Source: an uncultured Azospirillum sp. (lineage in GTDB: Bacteria; Pseudomonadota; Alphaproteobacteria; Azospirillales; Azospirillaceae). From it: a stretch of DNA of 57,303 nucleotides. A model generated the notes under the pieces. It worked only from the letters and a program-made list of their open reading frames with translations. It searched no databases and had not been told where the DNA came from. Location of the stretch: positions 1 to 57,303 of the forward strand of contig NZ_CAMLJP010000025.1 of NCBI RefSeq assembly GCF_946480385.1, written 5' to 3'. Made by a program: the position numbers and the translations under genes. Position 1 is the first letter of the stretch, and every line of letters begins with the position of its first letter. Positions 45,708-54,146 of this stretch are shown here, in pieces.

Positions 45708-47303
45708 CTACCCTTGTCCTTTCCCCTCCGGGGCGCCGAACCCGCGTTGCGGGTTGATCGGCTGGCCGTTTCGTCGCAGCTCGAAATAGAGATCCGGATT
45801 GCCGTCCGACGGCATGACCGCCAGCGGTTCCCCGCTGGCCACCTTACGCCCGACGGCCGTGTCGATCCGGCCCAAACCCGCAATCAAACTATGATATCCG
45901 TTGCCGTGTTCCACGATCAAGATGAGGCCATAGCCCTTGAACGGGCCGGCGAACACGATCGTGCCGCCGCGCGGCGCCACAACGGCCGCACCAGGGCGGG
46001 TCTGCACCGTCACGCCGCGGCTGGTGGCGCCGAAGCGGTCGGCTTCGCCGAAGCGGGTGGTCAGCTTGCCGGCGGCGGGCAGAACCATGCCGGCGACCGC
46101 CGGCGGGCCGTCCGGAGACTTCGCGGCCAGTTCGCGTTCCCGCGCCGCTTCCTTGGCCGCTTCGTCCTTCGCCCGCTTTTCCTCGGCGGCCTTCTGTTCG
46201 GCGATCTTCTGTTCGGCGGCACGCAGTTCGGCCAGCTTGCGTTCGGCCGCCTTGCGCTCCGCTTCCTTCTGGGCGGCGAGGCGGCGTTCGGCCTCGCGCT
46301 TTTCCGCCTCCCTGCGGGCGGCTTCCTTGCGTTCCGCCTCGCGCCGTTCGGCTTCGCGGCGGGCGGCAGCCTCGATGGCGGCGCGGCGTTCGGCCTCGAT
46401 CCGCTCCATCAGCTGGCGCAGGTCGGTGGCCTGACCGGACAGGTCCGCCATGCGCTGGCCGACCTGGACGCGTTCCTCCTCCGTCTGGCGCGACAGCTCC
46501 TCGCGCCGGGCGATCAGGCGGTTCATCTCGTCCTGCTTCTCGGACAGCGCCACCCGCGCCGCCAGCGCCTTCGCCCGTTGGTCCACCAGCTTGCCGCGGG
46601 TATCAGCCAGCGCGGTCAGCGCATGGGCCAGCGCGTCGGCCCGCGCCTTCAGGGCCGGCACCGCATCGCGCAGCAGCAGGGCGGAGCGCAGCGTGTCGAC
46701 CGGGCTTTCCGGCCGGGCCAGCGCCGCTTCCGGCGGGATGCGCGCCAGCCGCTGCAGGGCGGCCAGCAAGGTGGCGATCTGCTGCCGCTCGGCGTCGAGC
46801 CCGGCGGAACGTTCGCGCTCTTCCGCCTCCAGCGCGGCGAGCGACTCTTCCAACTGGTCGAGCGTCTGTTCCTGTCCGCGCGCCTGATCGGCCAGCGCGA
46901 TCAGCCGGCCGCGCAAATCGTCGAGTTCGGTCTGAAGCGCCTGCGACTGGCGTTCCAACTGCTGCTGGCGCTGCTTGCCGGTCTGAAGCTGCTGCTCGAC
47001 GCGCTTGAGCGTGTCCTTGGGCGCTTCCGATTGTGCATTCGCCGGCTGGGCGAGGATCAGGCCGGCAACGATGACGAAGCCTTTAACAAACCCTTCCCCC
47101 GCCCCGGATACCCTCTCCCCAGCGGATACCCTCTCCCCCCCGGGGAGAGGGCTGGGTGAGGGGGATTCGTGGCGGGACGTAAGTCGAAAAGCTGAGCTAC
47201 ACCCCAATCCTTTTGCACCTTCACGCCACGCGCCCCCCTCACCCCGACCCTCTCCCCGGGGGGGAGAGGGGGACACGAGCGCAAAGGGAACGCCCGCCGC
47301 CAT
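45708..47303 (-). CDS. envC: Murein hydrolase activator EnvC (N-terminus unusual)
   Basis: This 531-residue protein has long coiled coils (about 90-370, with the dense Arg/Glu/Ala helix REAERREAERKEAARRE) and a C-terminal M23 (LytM) domain without the full set of zinc ligands, as in EnvC, which activates amidases at the division site. Immediately before the coils is a signal-like stretch FVKGFVIVAGLILAQPANA. The 70 residues ahead of it are encoded by palindromic repeat sequence, and ATG 47303 has a good GGAG site and directly follows the gpmI stop. TTG at 47207 is an alternative start. No ATG/GTG/TTG lies in frame between 47207 and the signal-like stretch. Confidence 0.85.
   Translation of the reverse strand: MAAGVPFALVSPSPPRGEGRGEGGAWREGAKGLGCSSAFRLTSRHESPSPSPLPGGERVSAGERVSGAGEGFVKGFVIVAGLILAQPANAQSEAPKDTLKRVEQQLQTGKQRQQQLERQSQALQTELDDLRGRLIALADQARGQEQTLDQLEESLAALEAEERERSAGLDAERQQIATLLAALQRLARIPPEAALARPESPVDTLRSALLLRDAVPALKARADALAHALTALADTRGKLVDQRAKALAARVALSEKQDEMNRLIARREELSRQTEEERVQVGQRMADLSGQATDLRQLMERIEAERRAAIEAAARREAERREAERKEAARREAEKREAERRLAAQKEAERKAAERKLAELRAAEQKIAEQKAAEEKRAKDEAAKEAARERELAAKSPDGPPAVAGMVLPAAGKLTTRFGEADRFGATSRGVTVQTRPGAAVVAPRGGTIVFAGPFKGYGLILIVEHGNGYHSLIAGLGRIDTAVGRKVASGEPLAVMPSDGNPDLYFELRRNGQPINPQRGFGAPEGKGQG
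47129..47270. repeat. Composite palindromic element in the envC N-terminus
   Basis: Two copies of a palindrome CCCTCTCCCC-CCC/GGG-GGGGAGAGGG (47129-47151 and 47248-47270) lie in inverted orientation with similar flanks (GGGTGAGGGGGATTCGTGGCG type). A direct repeat GGATACCCTCTCCCC also occurs at 47106-47120 and 47124-47138. The element resembles dispersed intergenic palindromes and shares its core with the hairpin at 18573-18600. Confidence 0.75.
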
Positions 47304-47306
47304 CCG

Positions 47307-48869
47307 TTACTCCGCCGCCGCGCGGGCGGCGGTGCGGACCAGCAGGTTGCGGCCGGTCATCTCGGCCGGCTTCGGCAGGCCCAGCAGGTCGAGCAGTGTC
47401 GGCGCGATGTCGGCCAGACGGCCGCTCTCGATCCGGGCGCCGGCCGGGCCGTTGATCAGGATCAGCGGCACCTTGTCCAGCGTGTGGGCGGTGTGCGGGC
47501 CGCCGGTCTCCGGGTCCTTCATCAGCTCGCAATTGCCGTGATCGGCGGTGACCAGCATGGTGCCGCCGGCGCGGCGCACCGCGGCCTCCACCTGACCCAG
47601 GCTGCCGTCGACCGCCTGCACCGCCTTGATGGCGGCGTCGAGCATACCGCTGTGGCCGACCATGTCGGGGTTGGCGAAGTTGACGACGATCAGGTCGTAC
47701 TTGCCCGAATCGATGGCGCCGACCAGCTTGCCGGTCACCTCGGCGGCGGACATCTCCGGCTGCAGGTCGTAGGTGGCGACCTTCGGCGACGGCACCAGGA
47801 TGCGGTCCTCGCCCTCATAGACCCGCTCCTCGCCGCCGTTAAAGAAGAAGGTGACGTGCGGGTACTTCTCCGTCTCGGCGATGCGCAGCTGCTTCATTCC
47901 GGCCTCGGAAACCACCTCGCCCAGCACCTTGGTGAGAGATTTCGGCGGAAAGATGGTGGTCATCAGCTTCGCCAGCGCCGACGAATATTCGACCATGCCG
48001 ACGGCGGCGGCCAGCTTCGGCGCGCCGTCGACCGGGAAGCCGTCGAAGGCCGGGTCGACATAGGCGGCCAGGATCTCGCGGGCGCGGTCGGCGCGGAAAT
48101 TGGCCATCAGGATGGCGTCGCCGTTCTTCATGCCGGCGTAATCGCCGATCACCGTCGGCAGGATGAACTCGTCATGCTTGTCGGCGGCATAGCTCTGCTC
48201 GATCGCCTGGATCGGGTCGGCGGCGCGCTCGCCCTCCGCCTTGGTCATCGCGGCATAGGCCTTGGCGACGCGGTCCCAGCGCTTGTCGCGGTCCATGGCG
48301 TAGTAGCGGCCGATGACGGTCGCGACCTCGACGCCCGGCAGCTCGAAGACGTCGGCCATGAACTCGGCGACCTGATCCTTGGCGCTCTGCGGCGGAACGT
48401 CGCGGCCGTCGGTGAAGGCATGGACCGCCACCGGCACGCCCTCGCGCGACAGCACGCCGGCCAGCGCCGCGATGTGGTCCTGGTGCGAATGGACGCCGCC
48501 CGGCGACAGCAGGCCCATCAGATGGACGCGCCCGCCGGTCTTGTGCATCGCCTTGACCAGATCGTTCAGCGCGGCGTTGCGCTCAAGCTCGCCCTCGACG
48601 ATGGCGTGGTCGATCATCACGAGGTCCTGCATGACCACCCGGCCGGCGCCGAGATTCATGTGACCGACCTCGGAGTTGCCCATCTGGCCCTTGGGCAGAC
48701 CGACCTCCTCCTCGCTGGCGTCGAGGAAGGCCGTCGGCTCGGCCGACCACAGGCGGTCCCAGTTGGGGGTGTCGCCCAGCGCAATCGCGTTGTCGGACCG
48801 CTCCTCGCGATAGCCCCAGCCGTCCAGAATGCAGAGGACGACGGGGCGGGGTCGGTTGGTCTCGGTCAT
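47307..48869 (-). CDS. gpmI: 2,3-bisphosphoglycerate-independent phosphoglycerate mutase
   Basis: This 520-residue manganese-dependent glycolytic enzyme interconverts 3- and 2-phosphoglycerate. It has the alkaline-phosphatase fold with VVLCILDGWGYREE, the catalytic Ser in PKGQMGNSEVGHMNLGAG, HSHQDH, FTDGRDVPP, and the C-terminal metal motifs NFANPDMVGH and TADHGNCE. Length and motifs fit GpmI fully. It ends three bases before the putative envC start. Confidence 0.97.
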   Translation of the reverse strand: MTETNRPRPVVLCILDGWGYREERSDNAIALGDTPNWDRLWSAEPTAFLDASEEEVGLPKGQMGNSEVGHMNLGAGRVVMQDLVMIDHAIVEGELERNAALNDLVKAMHKTGGRVHLMGLLSPGGVHSHQDHIAALAGVLSREGVPVAVHAFTDGRDVPPQSAKDQVAEFMADVFELPGVEVATVIGRYYAMDRDKRWDRVAKAYAAMTKAEGERAADPIQAIEQSYAADKHDEFILPTVIGDYAGMKNGDAILMANFRADRAREILAAYVDPAFDGFPVDGAPKLAAAVGMVEYSSALAKLMTTIFPPKSLTKVLGEVVSEAGMKQLRIAETEKYPHVTFFFNGGEERVYEGEDRILVPSPKVATYDLQPEMSAAEVTGKLVGAIDSGKYDLIVVNFANPDMVGHSGMLDAAIKAVQAVDGSLGQVEAAVRRAGGTMLVTADHGNCELMKDPETGGPHTAHTLDKVPLILINGPAGARIESGRLADIAPTLLDLLGLPKPAEMTGRNLLVRTAARAAAE

Positions 48870-48959
48870 CGCGCTTACCTTTCTCGAAAGGTTGTGGTCT
48901 CGGAGATTTGTGTTTTTCGGCTCCGGCGCTTTTCCGCGCGCCGGATGCGACGCAGGGAA

Positions 48960-49418
48960 TCAGGATCTGTGATAGGGGTGGCCGGCAAGAATTTGTTGGG
49001 CGCGATAGAGTTGCTCCGCAAGCATGCCGCGCACCAGCATGTGGGGCCAGGTCATCGGCCCGAAGGCGAGCAGGAAGTCGGCCCGCGCCCGCACCGCGTC
49101 GCCATGGCCATCGGCACCGCCGATCAGGAAGGCCAAGTCGCCGGCGCCGCGGTCGCGCCAGTCGCCGATCTTTGCGGCGAAAGCTTCGCTGGGCAGTGCC
49201 TTGCCGCGTTCGTCGAGTGCCACCACGATGGCGCCTGCCGGCACGGCGGCGAGCAGCAGCTCGGCCTCCTGCCGTTTCAACTCGTCGGAGGAGAGGCGTT
49301 TTTTCACCTCGACCTCCTTCAGGGTGAAGGGCCAGTTTAGCCGTCCGACATACTCGTCGAACAGGTCACGAGTGGGTCCACCCCGCGACCGCCCGACGGC
49401 GGCGAGCCACAGACGCAT
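48960..49418 (-). CDS. rlmH: 23S rRNA pseudouridine-1915 N3-methyltransferase
   Basis: This 152-residue SPOUT-family enzyme methylates pseudouridine 1915 of helix 69. Typical segments: VALDERGKALPSEAFA, AFLIGGADGHGDAVR and the C-terminal MTWPHMLVRGMLAEQLYRAQQILAGHPYHR. Complete family length. It lies between rsfS and gpmI in the same direction. Confidence 0.96.
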   Translation of the reverse strand: MRLWLAAVGRSRGGPTRDLFDEYVGRLNWPFTLKEVEVKKRLSSDELKRQEAELLLAAVPAGAIVVALDERGKALPSEAFAAKIGDWRDRGAGDLAFLIGGADGHGDAVRARADFLLAFGPMTWPHMLVRGMLAEQLYRAQQILAGHPYHRS

Positions 49419-49466
49419 GATGCGGCCCTCCGCCCTCGTTCCGCTCTCGTTTCCGCCCTTGGCCCG

Positions 49467-49913
49467 TCAGGCGCTCAGCCGCGCCGTGCCCGACGGCGTC
49501 GGCAGCTCCAGACCCCACATCTTCTCGATGTTGTAGAAGGTCCGGACTTCCGGCTTGAACAGGTGGACGATCACGTCGCCGGCATCGACCAGGACCCAGT
49601 CGCACTGGGCCATGCCTTCCATCTCGACGCCGCGGACGCCGGCCTGCTTCAGCTTTTCGGCCAGCTTCATCGCCATGGCGGCGATGTGCCGCGTGTTGCG
49701 GCCCGACGCCACGATCATGTAATCGGCGAAGGTGGTTTTCCCGGCGAGATCGATGACGGTGACGTCATCCGCCTGATCGGCGTCGAGCGACGCCTGAATG
49801 AGCGCCTTCAGGTCCTGCGGTTCCAGGATCTGGGGAACGGCGGCTGGCCGCGGAGCGGTCGCGGCCGTTTCGGTGTGCGTGGTGATGGCTCCAACCTCTT
49901 GCAACGGTTTCAC
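49467..49913 (-). CDS. rsfS: Ribosomal silencing factor RsfS
   Basis: The 148-residue protein binds L14 and stops 30S-50S joining when nutrients are short. The domain is VTVIDLAGKTTFADYMIVASGRNTRHI followed by CDWVLVDAGDVIVHLF and RTFYNIEKMW. A 30-residue Thr/Pro/Ala-rich N-terminal extension comes first. Its first four bases overlap the nadD stop (ATGA). Confidence 0.95.
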   Translation of the reverse strand: MKPLQEVGAITTHTETAATAPRPAAVPQILEPQDLKALIQASLDADQADDVTVIDLAGKTTFADYMIVASGRNTRHIAAMAMKLAEKLKQAGVRGVEMEGMAQCDWVLVDAGDVIVHLFKPEVRTFYNIEKMWGLELPTPSGTARLSA

Positions 49914-50545
49914 GACCCGGCGGCCCGTGCCTGCCGGATCGCCGTCGCCGAGGCCGGGTGCAAGGGGTTGCGTAAGAACGCCCAGGCCGGCCGCCTGCGG
50001 CGCGCCAGCCCTTTGACCCCCGACACCGACACCCGTCGACGGGTGTAGCGTTGGGCGGCCTTGCCGCTCAACGCACTAAGAGAATAGGTGGGGCGGGCGA
50101 AAACCGCAACGGCCACCGAGTCGAAGATTCGATTCCAATGCTTCCAGCGCGGAATTTGTCGCAAATTGTCCGCCCCCATCAACCAAACGAAGCGCGTTTT
50201 CGGGAAGCGGCGCTGAAGCTTGGCCAGCGTGTCGGCGGTGAAGCGGGTGCCAAGCGCGGTCTCGATCGCCGTGACCTCGATCCGCGGATGGTCGGCGACC
50301 GCCCGCGCCTCCGCCATCCGGTCGGCCAGCGAGGCCATTCCGGCGGCGGATTTCAGCGGGTTCTGCGGGCTGACCAACCACCAGACACGGTCGAGCCCCA
50401 GCGCCTTCAGCGCGAACAGGCTGATGTGCCGGTGCCCGGCATGGGCCGGATTGAACGACCCGCCGAGAATGCCAACGGTGAGGCCGGCATAGAGCGGGCC
50501 GGAATAGAGGTGGGGAGCGTCGGTCTTACGGTCGCGTCTGGCCAT
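49910..50545 (-). CDS. nadD: Nicotinate-nucleotide adenylyltransferase
   Basis: Adenylates NaMN to NaAD in NAD synthesis, in the cytoplasm. 211 residues with [18 protein letters not shown] (the HxGH nucleotidyltransferase motif), [17 protein letters not shown] and the late SATAIRQ (ISSTxIR-like). It starts 20 bases inside proA (ATG 50545; ATG 50560 possible). The next enzyme of the pathway, NadE, is only represented in the window by the degenerate homologue at 4.1-5.7 kb. Confidence 0.95.
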   Translation of the reverse strand: MARRDRKTDAPHLYSGPLYAGLTVGILGGSFNPAHAGHRHISLFALKALGLDRVWWLVSPQNPLKSAAGMASLADRMAEARAVADHPRIEVTAIETALGTRFTADTLAKLQRRFPKTRFVWLMGADNLRQIPRWKHWNRIFDSVAVAVFARPTYSLSALSGKAAQRYTRRRVSVSGVKGLARRRRPAWAFLRNPLHPASATAIRQARAAGS

Positions 50546-51800
50546 CGCCACGCACGACATACTTGTAGCTGGTCAGTTGCTCGGCCCCCACCGGGCCGCG
50601 GGCGTGGAACTTGTCGGTGGAGATACCGATCTCCGCCCCCATGCCGAACTCGCCGCCGTCGGCGAACTGGGTCGAGGCGTTCCACAGCACGATGCCGCTG
50701 TCCACCCTCGACAGGAACCGCTCCGCCGCCGCCGGATCCTCGGTCAGGATGGATTCGGTGTGGTGAGAGCTGTGGGCATTGATGTGGTCGATTGCCGCAT
50801 CCACCCCATCCACCACGCCGCAGGCGATGATGGCGTCGAGATACTCGGTGTCCCAATCCTCCGGCGCCACCGCCGTCACCCGCGGGTCGACGGCCTGGGC
50901 CGCCGCGTCGCCGCGCACGGCGCAGCCGGCGTCGAGCAGGTCCTTCACCAGAAGCGGCAGAGCCTTGTCGGCAATGGCGCGGTCGACCAGCAGGGTCTCG
51001 GCGGCGCCGCAGATGGAGGTGCGGCGCATCTTGGCGTTCAGCACCACCTTGCGCGCCTTTTCCAGGTCGGCGCCGGCATCGACATAGACGTGGCAGTTGC
51101 CGTCCAGATGCTTGATGACCGGCACCCGGCTTTCGTCGGCGATGCGCTGGATCAGCGACTTGCCGCCGCGCGGGATGATGACGTCGATATAGTCGCGCAT
51201 CGTCAGCATATGGCCGACGGCGGCGCGGTCGGTGGTGGGGACCAACTGGATCGCCGCCTCCGGCAGGCCGGCCTCGCGCAGACCCTGGACCAGACAGTCG
51301 GCGATGGCGCGGGAGGAGCGGATGCTCTCCGACCCGCCGCGCAGGATGGCGGCGTTGCCCGACTTCAGGCAGATGCCGCCGGCGTCGGCCGTCACGTTGG
51401 GCCGGCTTTCATAGATGATGCCGACGACGCCCAGCGGCACGCGGACGCGCTGGATGCGCAGGCCGTTGGGCCGCGTCCATTCCGCCAGCACGCCGCCGAT
51501 GGGGTCGGGGAAGTCGGCGATGTCCTCCAGGCCCTTGGCCATCGCCTCGATGCGCGTGTCGTCCAGCATCAGCCGTTCGCGCATGGGACCGGACAGGTCG
51601 CGGGCGTTCGCCATGTCCTCGGCATTCGCGGCCTTGATCTCGGACGCGCGGGCGCGGATTGCCGCCGCCGCCGCCCTCAGCGCCCGGTCCTTCGACGGTC
51701 CTGGCACGGTCGCCAGCGCGGCCGCGGCGGCGCGGGCGGCGCGGCCGAGGGCGATCATCTGGTCGTGCAGGGCGTCGGTGGTATCGAGCAGGGCGGACAT
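50526..51800 (-). CDS. proA: Gamma-glutamyl phosphate reductase
   Basis: This second enzyme of proline synthesis reduces glutamyl-5-phosphate, using NADPH. It has 424 residues with the aldehyde dehydrogenase fold: [38 protein letters not shown], the active Cys in [10 protein letters not shown], and [14 protein letters not shown] near the end. ATG 51800 gives the family start, and the longer open frame upstream lacks homology. It starts the minus-strand block that ends at 42.4 kb. Confidence 0.97.
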   Translation of the reverse strand: MSALLDTTDALHDQMIALGRAARAAAAALATVPGPSKDRALRAAAAAIRARASEIKAANAEDMANARDLSGPMRERLMLDDTRIEAMAKGLEDIADFPDPIGGVLAEWTRPNGLRIQRVRVPLGVVGIIYESRPNVTADAGGICLKSGNAAILRGGSESIRSSRAIADCLVQGLREAGLPEAAIQLVPTTDRAAVGHMLTMRDYIDVIIPRGGKSLIQRIADESRVPVIKHLDGNCHVYVDAGADLEKARKVVLNAKMRRTSICGAAETLLVDRAIADKALPLLVKDLLDAGCAVRGDAAAQAVDPRVTAVAPEDWDTEYLDAIIACGVVDGVDAAIDHINAHSSHHTESILTEDPAAAERFLSRVDSGIVLWNASTQFADGGEFGMGAEIGISTDKFHARGPVGAEQLTSYKYVVRGDGQTRP

Positions 51801-51968
51801 GGAGGTCTCCAGACACTCTATCCGTTGAAGGGACGACGACCTTAACGAATTGTTCGGGGTTGCGAAAGCCGCGCGGTTGTGGGACTTCGGCGTTGCGGTA
51901 TGGGCGGGCGTGTGCAAAACGCAACGCGGCACCCGCAGTGCCGGGGCAAGGTTTTCGGGTAGGGTGAC

Positions 51969-52712
51969 ATGCTGACGCTGCTGCTGATCGTCTCCGCTTT
52001 CTTCGCCGGCGTGTTGAACGCCGTGGCCGGGGGCGGCAGCTTCCTGACCTTTCCGGCGCTGATCATGGCCGGGGTGCCGCCGCTGAACGCCAACGCCACC
52101 AGCACCGTCGCGGTGTCGCCCGGCGCACTGGCCAGCGCATTCGGCTATCGGCGGGAACTGGGCCGCATCCGCGACATCCACCTGCCCTCCTTCCTCGGCA
52201 TCAGTCTGGTCGGCGGACTGCTGGGCGCCCTGCTGCTGCTGTGGACGCCGCAGAAGACCTTCGAGATCATCGTGCCGTGGCTTCTGCTGTTCGCGACGCT
52301 GCTGTTCGCCATCGGCCCGACCGCCTCGGCATGGATCCGCCGCAACTTCACCATCGGTCACGGCACGGTTCTGGCGGTGCAGTTCCTGATCGCCGTCTAT
52401 GGCGGCTATTTCGGCGGCGGCATCGGCATCCTGATCCTGGCGACGCTCGGCGTCTTCGGCCTGACCGACCTGCACGCCATGAACGGGCTGAAGTCGCTGG
52501 TCTCCGGCTGCCTGAACGCGGTCGCCGTGGCGGCCTTCGTCGCCGGCGGTGCAGTCTATTGGCCGGAGGCGCTGGTCATGCTGGTCGCCGCCATGGCCGG
52601 CGGCTATGCCGGCGCGTCGGTCGCCCGCCACATCCCGCCGCCGGTCCTGCGCAAGATGGTGATCCTGGTGGGGGCGGGCATGACCGTCTATTTCTTCATC
52701 ACCAAGACCTGA
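51969..52712 (+). CDS. TauE/SafE-family (TSUP) membrane exporter
   Basis: The 247-residue protein is an inner-membrane protein with about eight helices in two halves. The TSUP motifs are visible: [21 protein letters not shown] in the first half, and [21 protein letters not shown] in the second half. Members move sulphite, sulphoacetate or other organosulphonates. The substrate cannot be told from sequence. It lies divergent from proA and 20 bases ahead of rppH. Confidence 0.9.
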   Translation: MLTLLLIVSAFFAGVLNAVAGGGSFLTFPALIMAGVPPLNANATSTVAVSPGALASAFGYRRELGRIRDIHLPSFLGISLVGGLLGALLLLWTPQKTFEIIVPWLLLFATLLFAIGPTASAWIRRNFTIGHGTVLAVQFLIAVYGGYFGGGIGILILATLGVFGLTDLHAMNGLKSLVSGCLNAVAVAAFVAGGAVYWPEALVMLVAAMAGGYAGASVARHIPPPVLRKMVILVGAGMTVYFFITKT

Positions 52713-52732
52713 TTCGAACGGAGTCCCCCGGC

Positions 52733-53239
52733 ATGACCGCCCCCATCGACCGCACTCCTATTGATCGTGGGGCCCTGCCCTACCGTCCCTGCGTCGGCAT
52801 CATGCTGCTGAACGACCGCGGCGAGGTGTTCGTCGCCCGGCGCTGCGGGTCGGAGGCCGACTGGCAGATGCCACAGGGCGGCGTCGACGACGGCGAGGAC
52901 GCCCGCAGCGCCGCCTTCCGCGAACTGGAGGAGGAGATCGGCACCGCGAAGGCGGAGTTCATCGCCTTGACCGCCGCCCCCCACCGCTACGACCTGCCCG
53001 ACGACCTGCTGGGGAAGGTGTGGAAGGGCCGCTGGCGCGGGCAGGAGCAGATGTGGATGCTGGCCCGCTTCACGGGAACGGAGGCCGACATCCGTCTCGA
53101 CACCGATCATCCGGAATTCGACGCCTGGAAATGGATCGACGCCGAGGAACTGCCGGGCCTGATCGTCGCCTTCAAACGGCCGGTCTACGAATCGGTGCTG
53201 GCGGAATTCCGGCCGCTGATCGCCCAGGCAAAGGGCTGA
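52733..53239 (+). CDS. rppH: RNA pyrophosphohydrolase RppH (Nudix)
   Basis: This 168-residue Nudix hydrolase removes pyrophosphate from the 5' end of mRNA and starts decay. [22 protein letters not shown] and [27 protein letters not shown] (Nudix box) match RppH/IalA, as do the later [18 protein letters not shown] and the C-terminal [15 protein letters not shown]. In relatives rppH ends the ctpA-deacetylase run, whereas here it is on the opposite strand beyond proA. Confidence 0.95.
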   Translation: MTAPIDRTPIDRGALPYRPCVGIMLLNDRGEVFVARRCGSEADWQMPQGGVDDGEDARSAAFRELEEEIGTAKAEFIALTAAPHRYDLPDDLLGKVWKGRWRGQEQMWMLARFTGTEADIRLDTDHPEFDAWKWIDAEELPGLIVAFKRPVYESVLAEFRPLIAQAKG

Positions 53240-53383
53240 TCCGCATACCTCTGTACTGGCCCCCGCACCGGCGCCCGGCGGCATGTCCCAATTTTGACTG
53301 AGGTTATCCCCAACTTCCCAACGATCCCCTGTCAGTCCACCACGTCCGCTTAACGAATCCTTGAGACGCCTTCTGGCAACGTC

Positions 53384-53410
53384 GCTCCTGCAACCGGAGT
53401 GCGCAGGAGC
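53384..53410 (+). other. 8-bp hairpin ahead of the chemotaxis operon
   Basis: GCTCCTGC (53384-53391) pairs with GCAGGAGC (53403-53410). It falls in the 197-base region between rppH and the STAS gene, probably in the leader of the operon. No clear promoter boxes were found there. Confidence 0.45.
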
Positions 53411-53436
53411 GGGCCGGCATTGGACGGAGGGGTGGC

Positions 53437-53751
53437 GTGTCGCTGATCAAGTGGACGGAGGAGGATGACGGGCGCATTCGCCTGGGCCTGCCGAGCGACC
53501 TCGATTTGCCCATGGCGCAACCTCTGCTCGACAGCCTGCGCGCCGCCTTCAAGGCGTCGGTGGACCTCACCATCCAGGCGGACGCGGTGGAGCGCATCAG
53601 CGTCGCCTGCATCCAGGCGCTGGTCGTCGCCGCCCGCGATGCGGCGGAACAGGGAAATTCCTTCGCCATCCTGCGCCCGTCGGAGGTCCTCGCCGATGCC
53701 TGCGAGGATCTGGGGCTGGCCGGCTGGCTGAAGCAGTGGAGGCGTGCGTGA
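53437..53751 (+). CDS. STAS-domain protein of the chemotaxis operon
   Basis: This 104-residue single STAS domain (sulphate transporter and anti-sigma antagonist type) has LDLPMAQPLLDSLRAAF and the central VERISVACIQALVVAARDAAEQG, in which the phosphoacceptor position of SpoIIAA is replaced by the SVACIQ segment. Such a gene opens the che operon in several alphaproteobacteria (for example Sinorhizobium). Role in chemotaxis not defined. GTG start with GGAGG upstream. Its TGA overlaps the cheY GTG (GTGA). Confidence 0.85.
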   Translation: MSLIKWTEEDDGRIRLGLPSDLDLPMAQPLLDSLRAAFKASVDLTIQADAVERISVACIQALVVAARDAAEQGNSFAILRPSEVLADACEDLGLAGWLKQWRRA

Positions 53752-54113
53752 AGAAGAAAGTGATGACGGTGGACGATTCGCGGACCATGCGCGACATGGT
53801 GTCCTTCACCCTGCGCGGCGCCGGTTACGAGGTGGTGGAGGCCGCCGACGGCCAGCAGGCGATGAGCGCCATCGCCACCACCAAGGTCGATCTGGTCATC
53901 ACCGACCTGAACATGCCGGTCATGGACGGGCTGACCCTGATCCGCAAGCTGCGCGCCATCCCGGCCCACCGCACCCTGCCGATCCTGATGCTGACCACCG
54001 AAGCGGACGAGAGCAAGAAGGCCGAGGGCCGTGCCGCCGGCGCCACCGGCTGGATCGTGAAGCCCTTCAACCCCGACAAGCTGGTGTCGGTGGTCCAGAA
54101 GGTCTGCGGCTGA
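53748..54113 (+). CDS. cheY: CheY response regulator
   Basis: This 121-residue receiver has Asp9/Asp10 (VDD), the phosphoacceptor Asp53 (ITDLNMPVMDG), Thr in MLTTEADE, and Lys105 (VKPF). It carries no output domain. It starts at GTG 53748 with GGAGG five bases before. When phosphorylated by the CheA next door it should bind the flagellar switch, or act as a phosphate sink if the cell has a second CheY. Confidence 0.95.
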   Translation: MKKKVMTVDDSRTMRDMVSFTLRGAGYEVVEAADGQQAMSAIATTKVDLVITDLNMPVMDGLTLIRKLRAIPAHRTLPILMLTTEADESKKAEGRAAGATGWIVKPFNPDKLVSVVQKVCG

Positions 54114-54146
54114 CCGCAAGCCGTCAGCGAAGGGAGAGGGACAGCC

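Noticed and set aside
43623..47159. A 1178-codon open frame on the plus strand across the deacetylase, ctpA and envC.
   Set aside because: It is the antisense of three well-supported genes. The product is a low-complexity Arg/Gly/His-rich string.
47101..47275. The repeats in the envC region as a CRISPR array.
   Set aside because: Copies are inverted and palindromic, there is no regular spacer, and no cas genes are in the window.
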